A DNA stretch of 18,445 bases from contig CAMAWZ010000011.1 of the NCBI GenBank assembly GCA_945861995.1, positions 1 to 18,445 on the forward strand, given 5' to 3'. The notes beneath the pieces were generated by a model. That model searched no databases and was not told where the DNA came from. It saw only the letters and a list, made by a program, of their open reading frames with translations. This document shows positions 1 to 6,623 of this stretch, in pieces. The position numbers and the translations under genes are program-made. The first letter of the stretch is position 1. Every line of letters starts with the position of its first letter. The stretch is from Pseudorhodobacter antarcticus. Lineage in GTDB: Bacteria > Pseudomonadota > Alphaproteobacteria > Rhodobacterales > Rhodobacteraceae.

Positions 1-1
1 A

Positions 2-862
2 CTTGCGGGAACGATCGACTTGGGCCGCACCGAAGTGCAGCTTCGCCCAACCGATGCAAGCACTGTCGCTCTGCCCGATTTGCGCCACCTTGGCGATTCG
101 GTTGCGGTGCAGCAAACCCGTCACCACGCGGGCTTTGATCAGCGCGCGGCAGTCAGCGCCGCCGCAGCCCCCTTTAGGCTGAATATCGTCGTGCGCGCGC
201 CCAATCGGGTGTTTGTGCGCGGGCGGGGCCTTGATGCCGAACTGGGCGGCGAGTTGCGCCTTGGTGGCACGACAAACGACGTGCGTCCCGCAGGCGCGTT
301 TGACTTGGTTCAAGGGCGCTTTGATATTCTAAGTAAGCGGCTGGATTTGGAGGAGGTGCGGCTGGAAATGCAGGGTCAGTTGATCCCGTTTCTGTCTGTG
401 CGTGCCACAAATCAGCGCGGCGATGTGACGACGACTGTGATCATAGACGGGCCCGCAACCGACCCTAGCTTTAATTTCACCTCATCGCCCGAAATGCCGC
501 AAGAAGAGGTGTTGGCCGCCCTGCTGTTTGACCAAAACCTGCAAGGGCTATCGGCGCTACAAGCCGTACAGTTGACGGGGGCGATTGCCACCTTGTCTGG
601 GCGCGGTGATGGGCTGATTGGCCGCATTCGCCGCGCGCTAAAACTGGACAATTTGGATATGCAAACCGACCCGTCGGGCAAGACCGCGCTAAAGATGGGC
701 AAATACGTGTCGGACAATGTCTATTCGGAACTGTCAGGCGATTCTGATGGTCAGCAAAGCATTGATTTCACCTATACGCTGAACAGCAAGCTAAAGCTGC
801 GCGCAGGAACGGAAACCACAGGCAACACCAGCCTTGGGATCGAGTTTGAAACGAACTACTAG
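2..862 (+). CDS. tamB: TamB (translocation and assembly module, DUF490) C-terminal part, 5' end outside the window
   Basis: The frame is open from the first bases, so this is the last 286 residues of a much longer protein; family members usually exceed 1000 residues. TamB is an inner-membrane-anchored periplasmic protein that works with the outer-membrane protein TamA in envelope biogenesis and is implicated in lipid transport between membranes. The visible part shows the family's repetitive beta-rich pattern (for example LGGELRLGGTTNDVRPAG), then the C-terminal DUF490 block with PEMPQEEVLAALLF and a final SLGIEFETNY, typical of the short aromatic ending of these proteins. The TTG at 20 is internal and not a start. 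tamA would be expected upstream, outside the window. The last 72 bases overlap, on the opposite strand, the 3' end of the YihY gene. The family call is firm; function is from family knowledge. Confidence 0.9.
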   Translation, partial: LAGTIDLGRTEVQLRPTDASTVALPDLRHLGDSVAVQQTRHHAGFDQRAAVSAAAAPFRLNIVVRAPNRVFVRGRGLDAELGGELRLGGTTNDVRPAGAFDLVQGRFDILSKRLDLEEVRLEMQGQLIPFLSVRATNQRGDVTTTVIIDGPATDPSFNFTSSPEMPQEEVLAALLFDQNLQGLSALQAVQLTGAIATLSGRGDGLIGRIRRALKLDNLDMQTDPSGKTALKMGKYVSDNVYSELSGDSDGQQSIDFTYTLNSKLKLRAGTETTGNTSLGIEFETNY

Positions 863-1717
863 CGCGGCCTGAATGCGCGGTTTTCGGGTTCTTTCAGCGT
901 CTACCGCTGCGCCCAAAAGTACGGCATAGGCACTAATGTATAGCCAGATCAGCATGGCAACCACCGCCCCGATTGAACCATAGATTTGATTGTAGGCTGC
1001 GAAATTTCCAAGGTAAAACACAAAGCCCTGCGTTGCCGCCACCCACAAAACCACGGCCACAAGCAGCCCCAAAGACAAAAGCGGTGGTTTGGCCTTGGCA
1101 GTGAAGTTTGGCCCCATGCGGTAAGCCAGCCCAACCGCCAAAATTGCTGCCCCTATCCCCAGCGCAAGGTTTGATCGGTTCAAAGTCTGCGCGCTGATCC
1201 CGTGAATGGGCAAAAGGGCAAGCCCGACAGGCACCGCGATTGCCATGAACAAAACCGATAAGATCAGTCCGATCAGCACCAAGGTTAGCAAAATTGCCCG
1301 CATTTGGTGCCAATGACCCGCGCGGTTGGGCAAATGGTGGATCGCGTTCAGCCCTCGCATCAGTGCCGCGACGCCTGCCCGCGCTGACCACAGCGCAACC
1401 AGCGTTGACAAAAAGGTCGTCAGCCCCAAGCTGGACGTATTCATCGACATCAGGGCCGCGATTTGCCCCTGCAAAAGGCTGTAAACCTCGGCAGGGATAA
1501 AGCGGGCGACAAGAGCGATTTCTTGGCGGATTACATCAGGGTCGGCAATGGCGCCCCAAATGGTGATAATGGCAGCAGCGGCAGGAAAAATGGCCAAAAA
1601 GGCGTAAAAGGCTGCGCCCGCAGCAATTAAATCCAACTCAGCCGCTTCTATTCTGCGGTAAAAATGCCAAAAACTGGCGCGCAGTTTGGAGAATTGGGAA
1701 AATCGGTTCGAATGCAT
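791..1717 (-). CDS. YihY/virulence factor BrkB family inner membrane protein
   Basis: This is a 308-residue polytopic membrane protein. Hydrophobic segments lie near residues 30-54, 98-120, 141-170, 184-198, 213-235 and 246-272, giving about six transmembrane helices. The family hallmark is near the C-terminus, where YGSIGAVVAMLIWLYISAY is followed by LLGAAVDAE (residues 246-275). Members were once annotated as RNase BN; that activity belongs to another protein, and the true function of the family is unsettled, with a transport or permease-like role often assumed. The ATG at 1717 has no obvious ribosome binding site and sits 1 base beyond a perfect 15-bp palindrome. The conserved domain ends near residue 276, and the last 23 residues are encoded antisense to the end of tamB. 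The nearest upstream gene on this strand is the DUF6473-like gene, 51 bp away. Confidence 0.88.
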   Translation of the reverse strand: MHSNRFSQFSKLRASFWHFYRRIEAAELDLIAAGAAFYAFLAIFPAAAAIITIWGAIADPDVIRQEIALVARFIPAEVYSLLQGQIAALMSMNTSSLGLTTFLSTLVALWSARAGVAALMRGLNAIHHLPNRAGHWHQMRAILLTLVLIGLILSVLFMAIAVPVGLALLPIHGISAQTLNRSNLALGIGAAILAVGLAYRMGPNFTAKAKPPLLSLGLLVAVVLWVAATQGFVFYLGNFAAYNQIYGSIGAVVAMLIWLYISAYAVLLGAAVDAERTRKPRIQAALVVRFKLDPKAGVACGFRSCAQL

Positions 1718-1718
1718 A

Positions 1719-1733
1719 GCCGCATGATGCGGC
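1719..1733. repeat. 15-bp perfect palindrome just upstream of the yihY start
   Basis: GCCGCATGATGCGGC has 7-bp arms around one central base. On the transcript of the minus-strand YihY gene it would end one base before the start codon, where a Shine-Dalgarno sequence would normally sit. It could be a hairpin affecting translation, an operator, or chance. No regulator can be named from the sequence. Confidence 0.4.
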
Positions 1734-1768
1734 CATTGTTTCTGCGGAGCAACCGAAAAAACCCCAGA

Positions 1769-2623
1769 CTACTTGCCGCGCCGCGCCGTACTGCCGCCGA
1801 AATACGCCTCGATATAGGGCAGCAGGGCGTTACAAACTTCGCGGTGAACATATGGGCCAGGGAGGCTGGCGGCGATGGGCAGCTCGGTTGCCTCATAGAC
1901 CATGCCGTCCAGCCCCATGACGCGCGCCTCTTGCGAGGGCAGGGCATACACCACCTCCCCCGCACAAGGCGTTAGGGCGTCGATCATAGCGGCATCGATC
2001 AGCATTGGGTTTAAGAACAGATCGATCTTTTGGGTAGGGGCAGGCGGCATGGCATCAGCGATCCACAGCAACAAAGGCTTGCCGCCCAGTTGGCCCAAAA
2101 GATTGCGCATATGCGCTGTCCAATCTTCTTGCAGACCGCGCACCAGCACCGCAAAGGACTGCGGTGCAGCCAGTTGCAGCGCGTGCAGCAGATGGCGGGT
2201 GAAATGAAATTCCGTGAAATCGACTGCGGGAAACAGCGCGCGCAGGCTGGGCTTTGCGGCCAAGAACCGATCATTGCGGCGCGGATGCACAGTGTAAAAT
2301 CGGTTCGAGATGTTCTGTGCGCCAAAAAGCTGCAGTACGATCACAGACGCTTGCCCCGCTTTGGCCAAGACATAGGGATCATTCAAAAACACATCCGGCC
2401 CTGCATTGGGTAGGCCAAAATTGGCCACAGGCAGGCCCAGTTCCTTTTCCAACAAATCTGGAAAGGGGTACTTCACGCAGCGGCCATACACCTCTGATCC
2501 GCCCAAAATGGCAACAAAGGTGCGTTCCGTTTCCCGTTTTGGCCCGCGAAACAGCAAACGCGATGCCCCATACGTGCAATTTGCATAATCCAGCGCCCCC
2601 GCGCTGGGAAAAGCATAAGCCAT
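1769..2623 (-). CDS. DUF6473-like family protein of unknown function
   Basis: This encodes 284 residues from the ATG at 2623. A GTG at 2635 would add MVVG, but MAYAFPSAGALDY resembles the N-terminus I recall for this Rhodobacterales family. I identify it from memory as DUF6473: the conserved opening is SAGALDY, then YGASRLLFRGPKR, then LGGSEVYGRCV and NFGLPNAGPDVFLND. No signal peptide or transmembrane helix is evident, so it is probably cytoplasmic. The alternation of hydrophobic strands with GGSEVYG and GLPNAGPD loops resembles an SGNH/GDSL-type alpha/beta fold, but I do not see a convincing Ser-Asp-His triad, so no enzyme activity is assigned. It lies upstream of, and in the same direction as, the YihY gene (51 bp apart) and is divergent from the hydroxyacyl-CoA dehydrogenase gene. 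Confidence 0.72.
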   Translation of the reverse strand: MAYAFPSAGALDYANCTYGASRLLFRGPKRETERTFVAILGGSEVYGRCVKYPFPDLLEKELGLPVANFGLPNAGPDVFLNDPYVLAKAGQASVIVLQLFGAQNISNRFYTVHPRRNDRFLAAKPSLRALFPAVDFTEFHFTRHLLHALQLAAPQSFAVLVRGLQEDWTAHMRNLLGQLGGKPLLLWIADAMPPAPTQKIDLFLNPMLIDAAMIDALTPCAGEVVYALPSQEARVMGLDGMVYEATELPIAASLPGPYVHREVCNALLPYIEAYFGGSTARRGK

Positions 2624-2739
2624 TCCAACCACCACTTATCATCTACACCCACTGCCCAATTTGCGCCTTAAATCTTTCGAAATCGCTAAATTCGGCTTTT
2701 GCCGCAAATTTGCCATATTTGACCAGCCGCCCTTTGGCC

Positions 2740-2767
2740 TTGCACCCGCGCGGTGCAGGGGCATAAT
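2740..2767 (+). promoter_or_regulatory. Possible promoter with internal 17-bp dyad for the 3-hydroxybutyryl-CoA dehydrogenase gene
   Basis: A CATAAT box (2762-2767), close to the TATAAT consensus, lies 16 bp after TTGCAC (2740-2745), a weak -35 box. Transcription would then begin about 15 bases before the GTG start. The spacer contains an inverted repeat, TGCACC-N5-GGTGCA (2741-2757), well placed for a repressor. The rest of the 165-bp divergent interval (2624-2788) shows only a small CGGC-TTTT-GCCG hairpin near 2695. This is prediction only. Confidence 0.35.
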
Positions 2768-2788
2768 GGGGCAAAACTGGGGGCGCGC

Positions 2789-3664
2789 GTGGATATTCAA
2801 TCTGTTGGAGTGGTGGGCGCGGGGCAAATGGGCAATGGGATTGCCCATGTATTTGCCGCAGCAGGCTATAACGTGCTGCTGAACGATATAAATGCCGAAG
2901 GGTTGACCCGCGCGCTGCAAACGGTTGCCAAAAATTTAGATCGCCAAATTGCCAAGGGGAAACTGACCGAAGACCAAAAGTCTGCTGTGCTGTCGCGCAT
3001 CAAGACCACCCAAGTGCTGGCCGATCTGGGCCCCTGCGATTTGATTATCGAGGCTGCGACCGAACGTGAAGACGTGAAAAACGCCATTTTCGAAGGGCTA
3101 AAGCCGCATCTGGCACCGCAGACGATTCTAACTTCGAACACGTCTAGCATTTCGATCACGCGCCTTGCCTCGCGCACGGATCGGCCCGAAAAATTCATGG
3201 GATTTCATTTTATGAATCCCGTGCCCGTGATGCAATTGGTTGAACTTATTCGCGGCATTGCCACCGATAAGGAAACTTATGACACGCTTTTGGCGGTGGT
3301 GGGTCGTTTGGGCAAAACTGCGGCAAGCGCAGAAGATTTCCCTGCCTTTATCGTGAACCGCATTTTGATGCCGATGATCAACGAGGCGGTCTATACCCTG
3401 TATGAAGGGGTTGGCAGCGTTCAATCTATCGATCAGGCGCTAAAACTGGGCGCGAACCATCCGATGGGGCCGCTGGAATTGGCCGATTTTATCGGGCTGG
3501 ATACCTGCCTTGCCATTATGAATGTGCTGCATGACGGATTGGGAGACAGCAAATATCGCCCTTGCCCGCTTCTGTCAAAATACGTCGAGGCGGGCTGGCT
3601 GGGCCGCAAAACCCAGCGCGGATTTTATGATTACAGGGGCGATGTGCCAGTGCCGACAAGGTAA
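2789..3664 (+). CDS. hbd: 3-hydroxybutyryl-CoA / 3-hydroxyacyl-CoA dehydrogenase (NAD(P)-dependent)
   Basis: This encodes a 291-residue cytoplasmic enzyme that interconverts acetoacetyl-CoA and 3-hydroxybutyryl-CoA in acyl-CoA metabolism, possibly linked to polyhydroxyalkanoate turnover. The N-terminal Rossmann domain carries GAGQMG at residues 10-15. SNTSSIS (116-122) and GFHFMNPVPVM follow, with the catalytic His140 and its partner Glu152 in VELIRG. The C-terminal dimerisation domain has NRILMPMINEA from residue 190 and GANHPMGPLELADFIGLD. The GTG at 2789 is preferred over an upstream GTG at 2753 because it gives the standard length, places MDIQSVGVVGAGQMG at the N-terminus as in homologues, and follows a G-rich stretch 5-6 bases upstream. 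The gene stands alone and is convergent with the acyltransferase gene. The exact substrate cannot be fixed from sequence. Confidence 0.92.
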   Translation: MDIQSVGVVGAGQMGNGIAHVFAAAGYNVLLNDINAEGLTRALQTVAKNLDRQIAKGKLTEDQKSAVLSRIKTTQVLADLGPCDLIIEAATEREDVKNAIFEGLKPHLAPQTILTSNTSSISITRLASRTDRPEKFMGFHFMNPVPVMQLVELIRGIATDKETYDTLLAVVGRLGKTAASAEDFPAFIVNRILMPMINEAVYTLYEGVGSVQSIDQALKLGANHPMGPLELADFIGLDTCLAIMNVLHDGLGDSKYRPCPLLSKYVEAGWLGRKTQRGFYDYRGDVPVPTR

Positions 3665-3676
3665 AATTGCGCGGTA

Positions 3677-3697
3677 AAATTGCCTGAAGGGCAACTT
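3677..3697 (-). terminator. Probable intrinsic terminator of the chvI-to-acyltransferase operon
   Basis: Read on the minus strand, AAGTTGCC-CTTCA-GGCAATTT forms an 8-bp stem (one G-U pair) with a 5-base loop and runs into TTTT, starting 10 bases after the acyltransferase stop. On the plus strand the same hairpin has no T-run, so it suits minus-strand transcripts better. An 11-bp direct repeat, GGTAAAATTGC (3660-3670 and 3673-3683), overlaps it and the stop codon of the dehydrogenase gene. Confidence 0.5.
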
Positions 3698-3706
3698 GCC
3701 GCCAAA

Positions 3707-4594
3707 TTAATCTGTCTTACCACCCAAAGCCAGCGTATGCGCGCGCAGCCACCCCAAAAATCCGCGTGGGTTGCCGTCCCATTTGTCCAGTTCCGACGCA
3801 TCAAGGGGCGCGCCAATAAAGGGGCGCTGGGGTTTGTTTAACGCGCGCTTGATTTCGTGCAGCAACAACCCTTGCCGCAGCGAATCAGACAGCAAATTCG
3901 CAATCAGAAATGCGCGCGAGTTGCGCCCCGTAAAGCAAATTGGCAAAATCTGGGCTTTGGATTTTTGGATCATCTTGTGCGTAAAGACGTTCCATTCTGC
4001 CTCGATCGCGGGGCCAAAAAAGGTTTCCGACATGGCCACTTTGCCGGCCGGAAACAGAATTATCGCGCCGCCCTTGGCCAAATGCGCCATCGTGTCGTTA
4101 CGCATCTTTAGGCCCAATTCGCGCGCATTTTCTTCGTGCGGAAAGGGGACGGGAATCATGAATTCTTCAATTTCAGGAATGCCTGTCAACAGCGAGCGGG
4201 TTAGAATTTTGAAATCCCCCCGCACGCGCGACAACATCTCGCCCATGATCATGCCATCGACCAGCCCGTGCGGATGGTTGGCCACCACCACCAGCGGCCC
4301 CGTTTTGGGGATGCGTGCAATTTCTTCTGGCGGGGTCTGAATATAGATCCCCATTTGCTTGACCGCCTTTGACCAGAACGGCACACCAAATGGCACGCCT
4401 GTGCGTTCAAAATCGCGAATCGCCCGCAGCAGGGTGAATTTGGCGGTCGTCCATTCAATTGCGCGAATCGTTCCTACCTTAAAAGGGTTTTTGAACGTAC
4501 CCGCATAGGACAGGCGGCGCATGTCATATTTTTTGGCAACGACAGGGGGCGTTGGCAGCACAGCCTCATTTATTGGTTCCGAAAGTTTCGTCAC
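3707..4594 (-). CDS. Lysophospholipid / 1-acylglycerol-phosphate-type acyltransferase (PlsC-like)
   Basis: This is a 295-residue protein of the glycerolipid acyltransferase superfamily, which moves acyl groups onto lysolipid or related acceptors at the inner membrane face. The catalytic block is NHPHGLVDG at residues 106-114, with His107 and Asp113 separated by five residues. This spacing is seen in the hemolysin/OlsB-like branch (NHPFGG-type) and differs from the HX4D of classical PlsC. A second block, IILFPAGKVAMSE, corresponds to the family's acceptor-binding FP-G motif. There is no strong transmembrane helix, so it may be peripheral. The start is GTG at 4594 with AGGG a few bases upstream. 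It lies only 12 bp after ptsH and so is probably the last gene of the chvI-ptsH operon. Whether it makes phospholipid or ornithine-type lipid cannot be told. Confidence 0.82.
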   Translation of the reverse strand: MTKLSEPINEAVLPTPPVVAKKYDMRRLSYAGTFKNPFKVGTIRAIEWTTAKFTLLRAIRDFERTGVPFGVPFWSKAVKQMGIYIQTPPEEIARIPKTGPLVVVANHPHGLVDGMIMGEMLSRVRGDFKILTRSLLTGIPEIEEFMIPVPFPHEENARELGLKMRNDTMAHLAKGGAIILFPAGKVAMSETFFGPAIEAEWNVFTHKMIQKSKAQILPICFTGRNSRAFLIANLLSDSLRQGLLLHEIKRALNKPQRPFIGAPLDASELDKWDGNPRGFLGWLRAHTLALGGKTD

Positions 4595-4606
4595 AAAAGA
4601 CCCTGT

Positions 4607-4876
4607 CTAAAAATCTTCGCCAAAGCGATTTGCCACCAGATCGGCCAGTGCGCTTGCCAGCGCTTCGGCCTCCGTGCCTGTAGTTAACACCTTAATACTG
4701 GTTCCGCGCGATGCTGCCAACATCAAAAGCCCCATGATCGAATCGCCCGACACATCCATTCCGTCTTTGCTGACAGTGCAACTGGCGTCGAACTTTTCAA
4801 CCACTTCAACGAATTTCGCTGATGCGCGGGCGTGCAGCCCCTTTTCGTTGATGATATTCAACACTTGCCCAGACAT
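4607..4876 (-). CDS. ptsH: HPr family phosphocarrier protein (regulatory PTS)
   Basis: This is an 89-residue HPr-type protein. It accepts a phosphoryl group from enzyme I on a histidine and passes it to EIIA proteins. The active-site histidine is His15 in EKGLHARAS. The regulatory serine region is GDSIMGLLML, with Ser46 at the canonical position, the expected target of the HPr kinase encoded in the same operon. It starts immediately after the ptsM stop (TGA followed directly by ATG), with GGAA eight bases upstream as ribosome binding site. No sugar permease (EIIB/EIIC) or enzyme I gene is in view, so it probably belongs to a regulatory (nitrogen-type) PTS rather than sugar uptake. Enzyme I should be elsewhere in the genome. 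Confidence 0.95.
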   Translation of the reverse strand: MSGQVLNIINEKGLHARASAKFVEVVEKFDASCTVSKDGMDVSGDSIMGLLMLAASRGTSIKVLTTGTEAEALASALADLVANRFGEDF

Positions 4877-5272
4877 TCACTCAGTTCCATCAATAGTCAT
4901 TGCATTCAAATACTTACGCCCTGCTTCCAAGGCCACTGATACCGCCTCGTCCACGGGCAAGTCGCGCGATTTGGCCAGTTTGATCAGCAAAGGCAAATTG
5001 GCGCCATAGATGATGCGCCGCCCTTGGCCAGAACAAGCCATCAATGACAGGTTTGACGGCGAGCCGCCGAACATATCCGTTACCATAACAACGCCTTTGC
5101 CCTGATCGACGGCATCGCTGGCGTTACAAATCTCGGCCTGTTTGGCGGCGCGGTCGTGGTTGTCTTCAATGGATATGGCAACCATCGCGGCCTGTTTGCC
5201 GACAACATGCTCGACCGCGGACAAATATTCCCGCGCGAGGCCGCCATGAGCTACGATCACAATTCCGATCAC
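4877..5272 (-). CDS. ptsM: PTS EIIA component, mannose/fructose type (regulatory EIIA)
   Basis: This is a 131-residue EIIA-Man fold protein that receives phosphate from HPr. The phosphorylated histidine is His9 in IVIVAHGGLA. The second conserved block is VTDMFGGSPSN at residues 64-74, forming the active-site loop around Asp66. Only the IIA domain is present; there is no fused IIB domain and no IIC/IID membrane gene beside it. It therefore fits the stand-alone regulatory EIIA found in alphaproteobacterial hprK-rapZ-ptsM-ptsH operons. The start is GTG at 5272, overlapping the rapZ stop by four bases (GTGA), with AGGGAA upstream as ribosome binding site, which suggests translational coupling. 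Its downstream target is unknown here. Confidence 0.93.
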   Translation of the reverse strand: MIGIVIVAHGGLAREYLSAVEHVVGKQAAMVAISIEDNHDRAAKQAEICNASDAVDQGKGVVMVTDMFGGSPSNLSLMACSGQGRRIIYGANLPLLIKLAKSRDLPVDEAVSVALEAGRKYLNAMTIDGTE

Positions 5273-6171
5273 GCGGATGTTCCCTTGGGCTGTTTAGGCA
5301 GGGCGGATGCCTTGCGTTCTAACTCTCGGTGACGTTTTGACACTGGCCAGCCAGCATCTGCAAGCACTTTGCCTAGTTTTTCCACAACGGCAACAGATCG
5401 GTGTTGTCCGCCCGTGCAGCCAAAGCCAATGGAAAGGTGCGATTTACCCTCGTGGCGGTGGGCTGGTAGCAGCAGCAAAATCAAATCTTGGACCTGCGCG
5501 AAGAAGGGCGTGAACAGCGGGTCTGCCTGCACATAGGCGGCAACTGCACTGTCGCGCCCGTCTTTGTCGCGCAGTTCGGCCTGCCAATGGGGGTTTGCCA
5601 AAAAGCGGCAATCCAGCACGACATCAAGGCCGCGCGGCAGCCCCCGCTTATAACTGAACGATTGCACAGAGACAGACATTTGCGCGGCAGCGTCGCGGCC
5701 AAAGACTTGGGCTATTTCGGCCTTCAGGTCATGCGGCGAAAGTTCTGATGTGTCGATCAAATGGTCGGCGCGAGCACGGATTGGGGCCAAAAGATCAATT
5801 TCACGGGCGATACCTTCGGTGGGGGTTTCATCCATTGCCAAAGGATGACGGCGGCGCGTCTGGTTGTAACGGCGTATCAATTCCGATTCGGAACAGTCTA
5901 GATAAACCACTTGCAGCCCCATACGCGGATCACGTGTAAGCGTATCGATCAGTTCAATCAGGGCGCTGGCGGAAAAATCACGGTTGCGCACATCAAGGCC
6001 CAGCGCAATGGGCCGCGGTAGACTGGGGCCATCAACCAACCGTGGCACCAATGACAGCGGCAGATTATCGATCACTTCATAGCCCAAATCTTCAAAGGCA
6101 TGGATCGCCGTGCTTCGGCCAGCCCCCGACGGGCCAGTGATGAAAACCAAGTTGCTGGCCGTATCGGGCAA
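5269..6171 (-). CDS. rapZ: RapZ / YvcJ family nucleotide-binding RNase adapter
   Basis: This encodes about 300 residues of the RapZ (YvcJ) family. In Escherichia coli RapZ guides RNase E to the sRNA GlmZ and controls amino-sugar synthesis; its role in alphaproteobacteria is less clear. The N-terminal P-loop is GPSGAGRST, in which arginine occupies the usual Walker A lysine position. The family C-terminal signature GFGCTGGQHRSV is present. The TTG at 6171 is preferred as start: AAGGA lies eight bases upstream, it begins 18 bp after the hprK stop, and MPDTASNLVFITGPSG resembles homologous N-termini. A GTG at 6219 would add 16 residues and overlap hprK by 31 bp, but lacks a ribosome binding site. 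The stop overlaps ptsM by four bases. Confidence 0.92.
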   Translation of the reverse strand: MPDTASNLVFITGPSGAGRSTAIHAFEDLGYEVIDNLPLSLVPRLVDGPSLPRPIALGLDVRNRDFSASALIELIDTLTRDPRMGLQVVYLDCSESELIRRYNQTRRRHPLAMDETPTEGIAREIDLLAPIRARADHLIDTSELSPHDLKAEIAQVFGRDAAAQMSVSVQSFSYKRGLPRGLDVVLDCRFLANPHWQAELRDKDGRDSAVAAYVQADPLFTPFFAQVQDLILLLLPAHRHEGKSHLSIGFGCTGGQHRSVAVVEKLGKVLADAGWPVSKRHRELERKASALPKQPKGTSA

Positions 6172-6188
6172 AGGGCTGATCCTTGGGA

Positions 6189-6620
6189 TTACGCGCTGCG
6201 AGTGCCCATAAAATAACACATCAGTGCCGAAGGAAAGTGCGGTGCAGGTTGGAAATGCAGAAATACCACGCGCACCCCCAACAACTGAAGACTGCGCGGC
6301 GGCGGTAATCGTGTATAAGATGTTTCAGATAAATCTATTGCAGCTATAACTTGTATTTGGTCGCAAAAGGGTAGGCGCAAAATGCCAATGCCGCGCGATT
6401 CGATAAGCCCCGCTATTTCGGCGGGCGCGCGGGCGTATAGCCTGTCTTGCTGCGCCCAGATATCGCAGCGATCATCGGCCACCAGTTGCGCTCCAAGCGC
6501 AATCATTTGCAGCGCAAGTGTCGACTTCCCCGCGCCCGAAGGCCCAAGGATAAGCAGCCCCTTGCCATGAGCGGCAATGCAACTGGCGTGAATGTTTTGG
6601 ATGGCTGGCGTCTGGGCCAT
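6189..6620 (-). CDS. hprK: HPr kinase/phosphorylase, short alphaproteobacterial form
   Basis: This 143-residue protein matches only the C-terminal kinase domain of HprK; Firmicute HprK is roughly 310 residues with an added N-terminal domain. The P-loop is GPSGAGKST at residues 26-34, followed by LVADDRCDIW, whose acidic residues sit in the catalytic strand. LIESRGIGIL (72-81) corresponds to the HprK signature loop. The expected reaction is ATP-dependent phosphorylation, and dephosphorylation, of Ser46 of the HPr encoded three genes downstream. The shortened form is usual in alphaproteobacteria and is not a truncation. The ATG at 6620 lies three bases after the chvG stop, showing tight operon coupling between the sensor kinase and the PTS part. 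Confidence 0.93.
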   Translation of the reverse strand: MAQTPAIQNIHASCIAAHGKGLLILGPSGAGKSTLALQMIALGAQLVADDRCDIWAQQDRLYARAPAEIAGLIESRGIGILRLPFCDQIQVIAAIDLSETSYTRLPPPRSLQLLGVRVVFLHFQPAPHFPSALMCYFMGTRSA

Positions 6621-6623
6621 AGA

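Noticed and set aside
1648..1965. 105-codon minus-strand frame bridging the DUF6473-like gene and yihY
   Set aside because: It runs in a different frame through the ends of both genes, with no family resemblance. It could only matter as a frameshifted tail, and both genes look intact.
3660..3683. Direct repeat GGTAAAATTGC as an attachment or insertion-site duplication
   Set aside because: Only 11 bp with a 2-bp gap and nothing inserted between the copies; better seen as part of the terminator region.
6189..6620. hprK as a truncated pseudogene because of its length
   Set aside because: The short form with only the kinase domain is the normal alphaproteobacterial HprK, and the P-loop and signature loop are intact.
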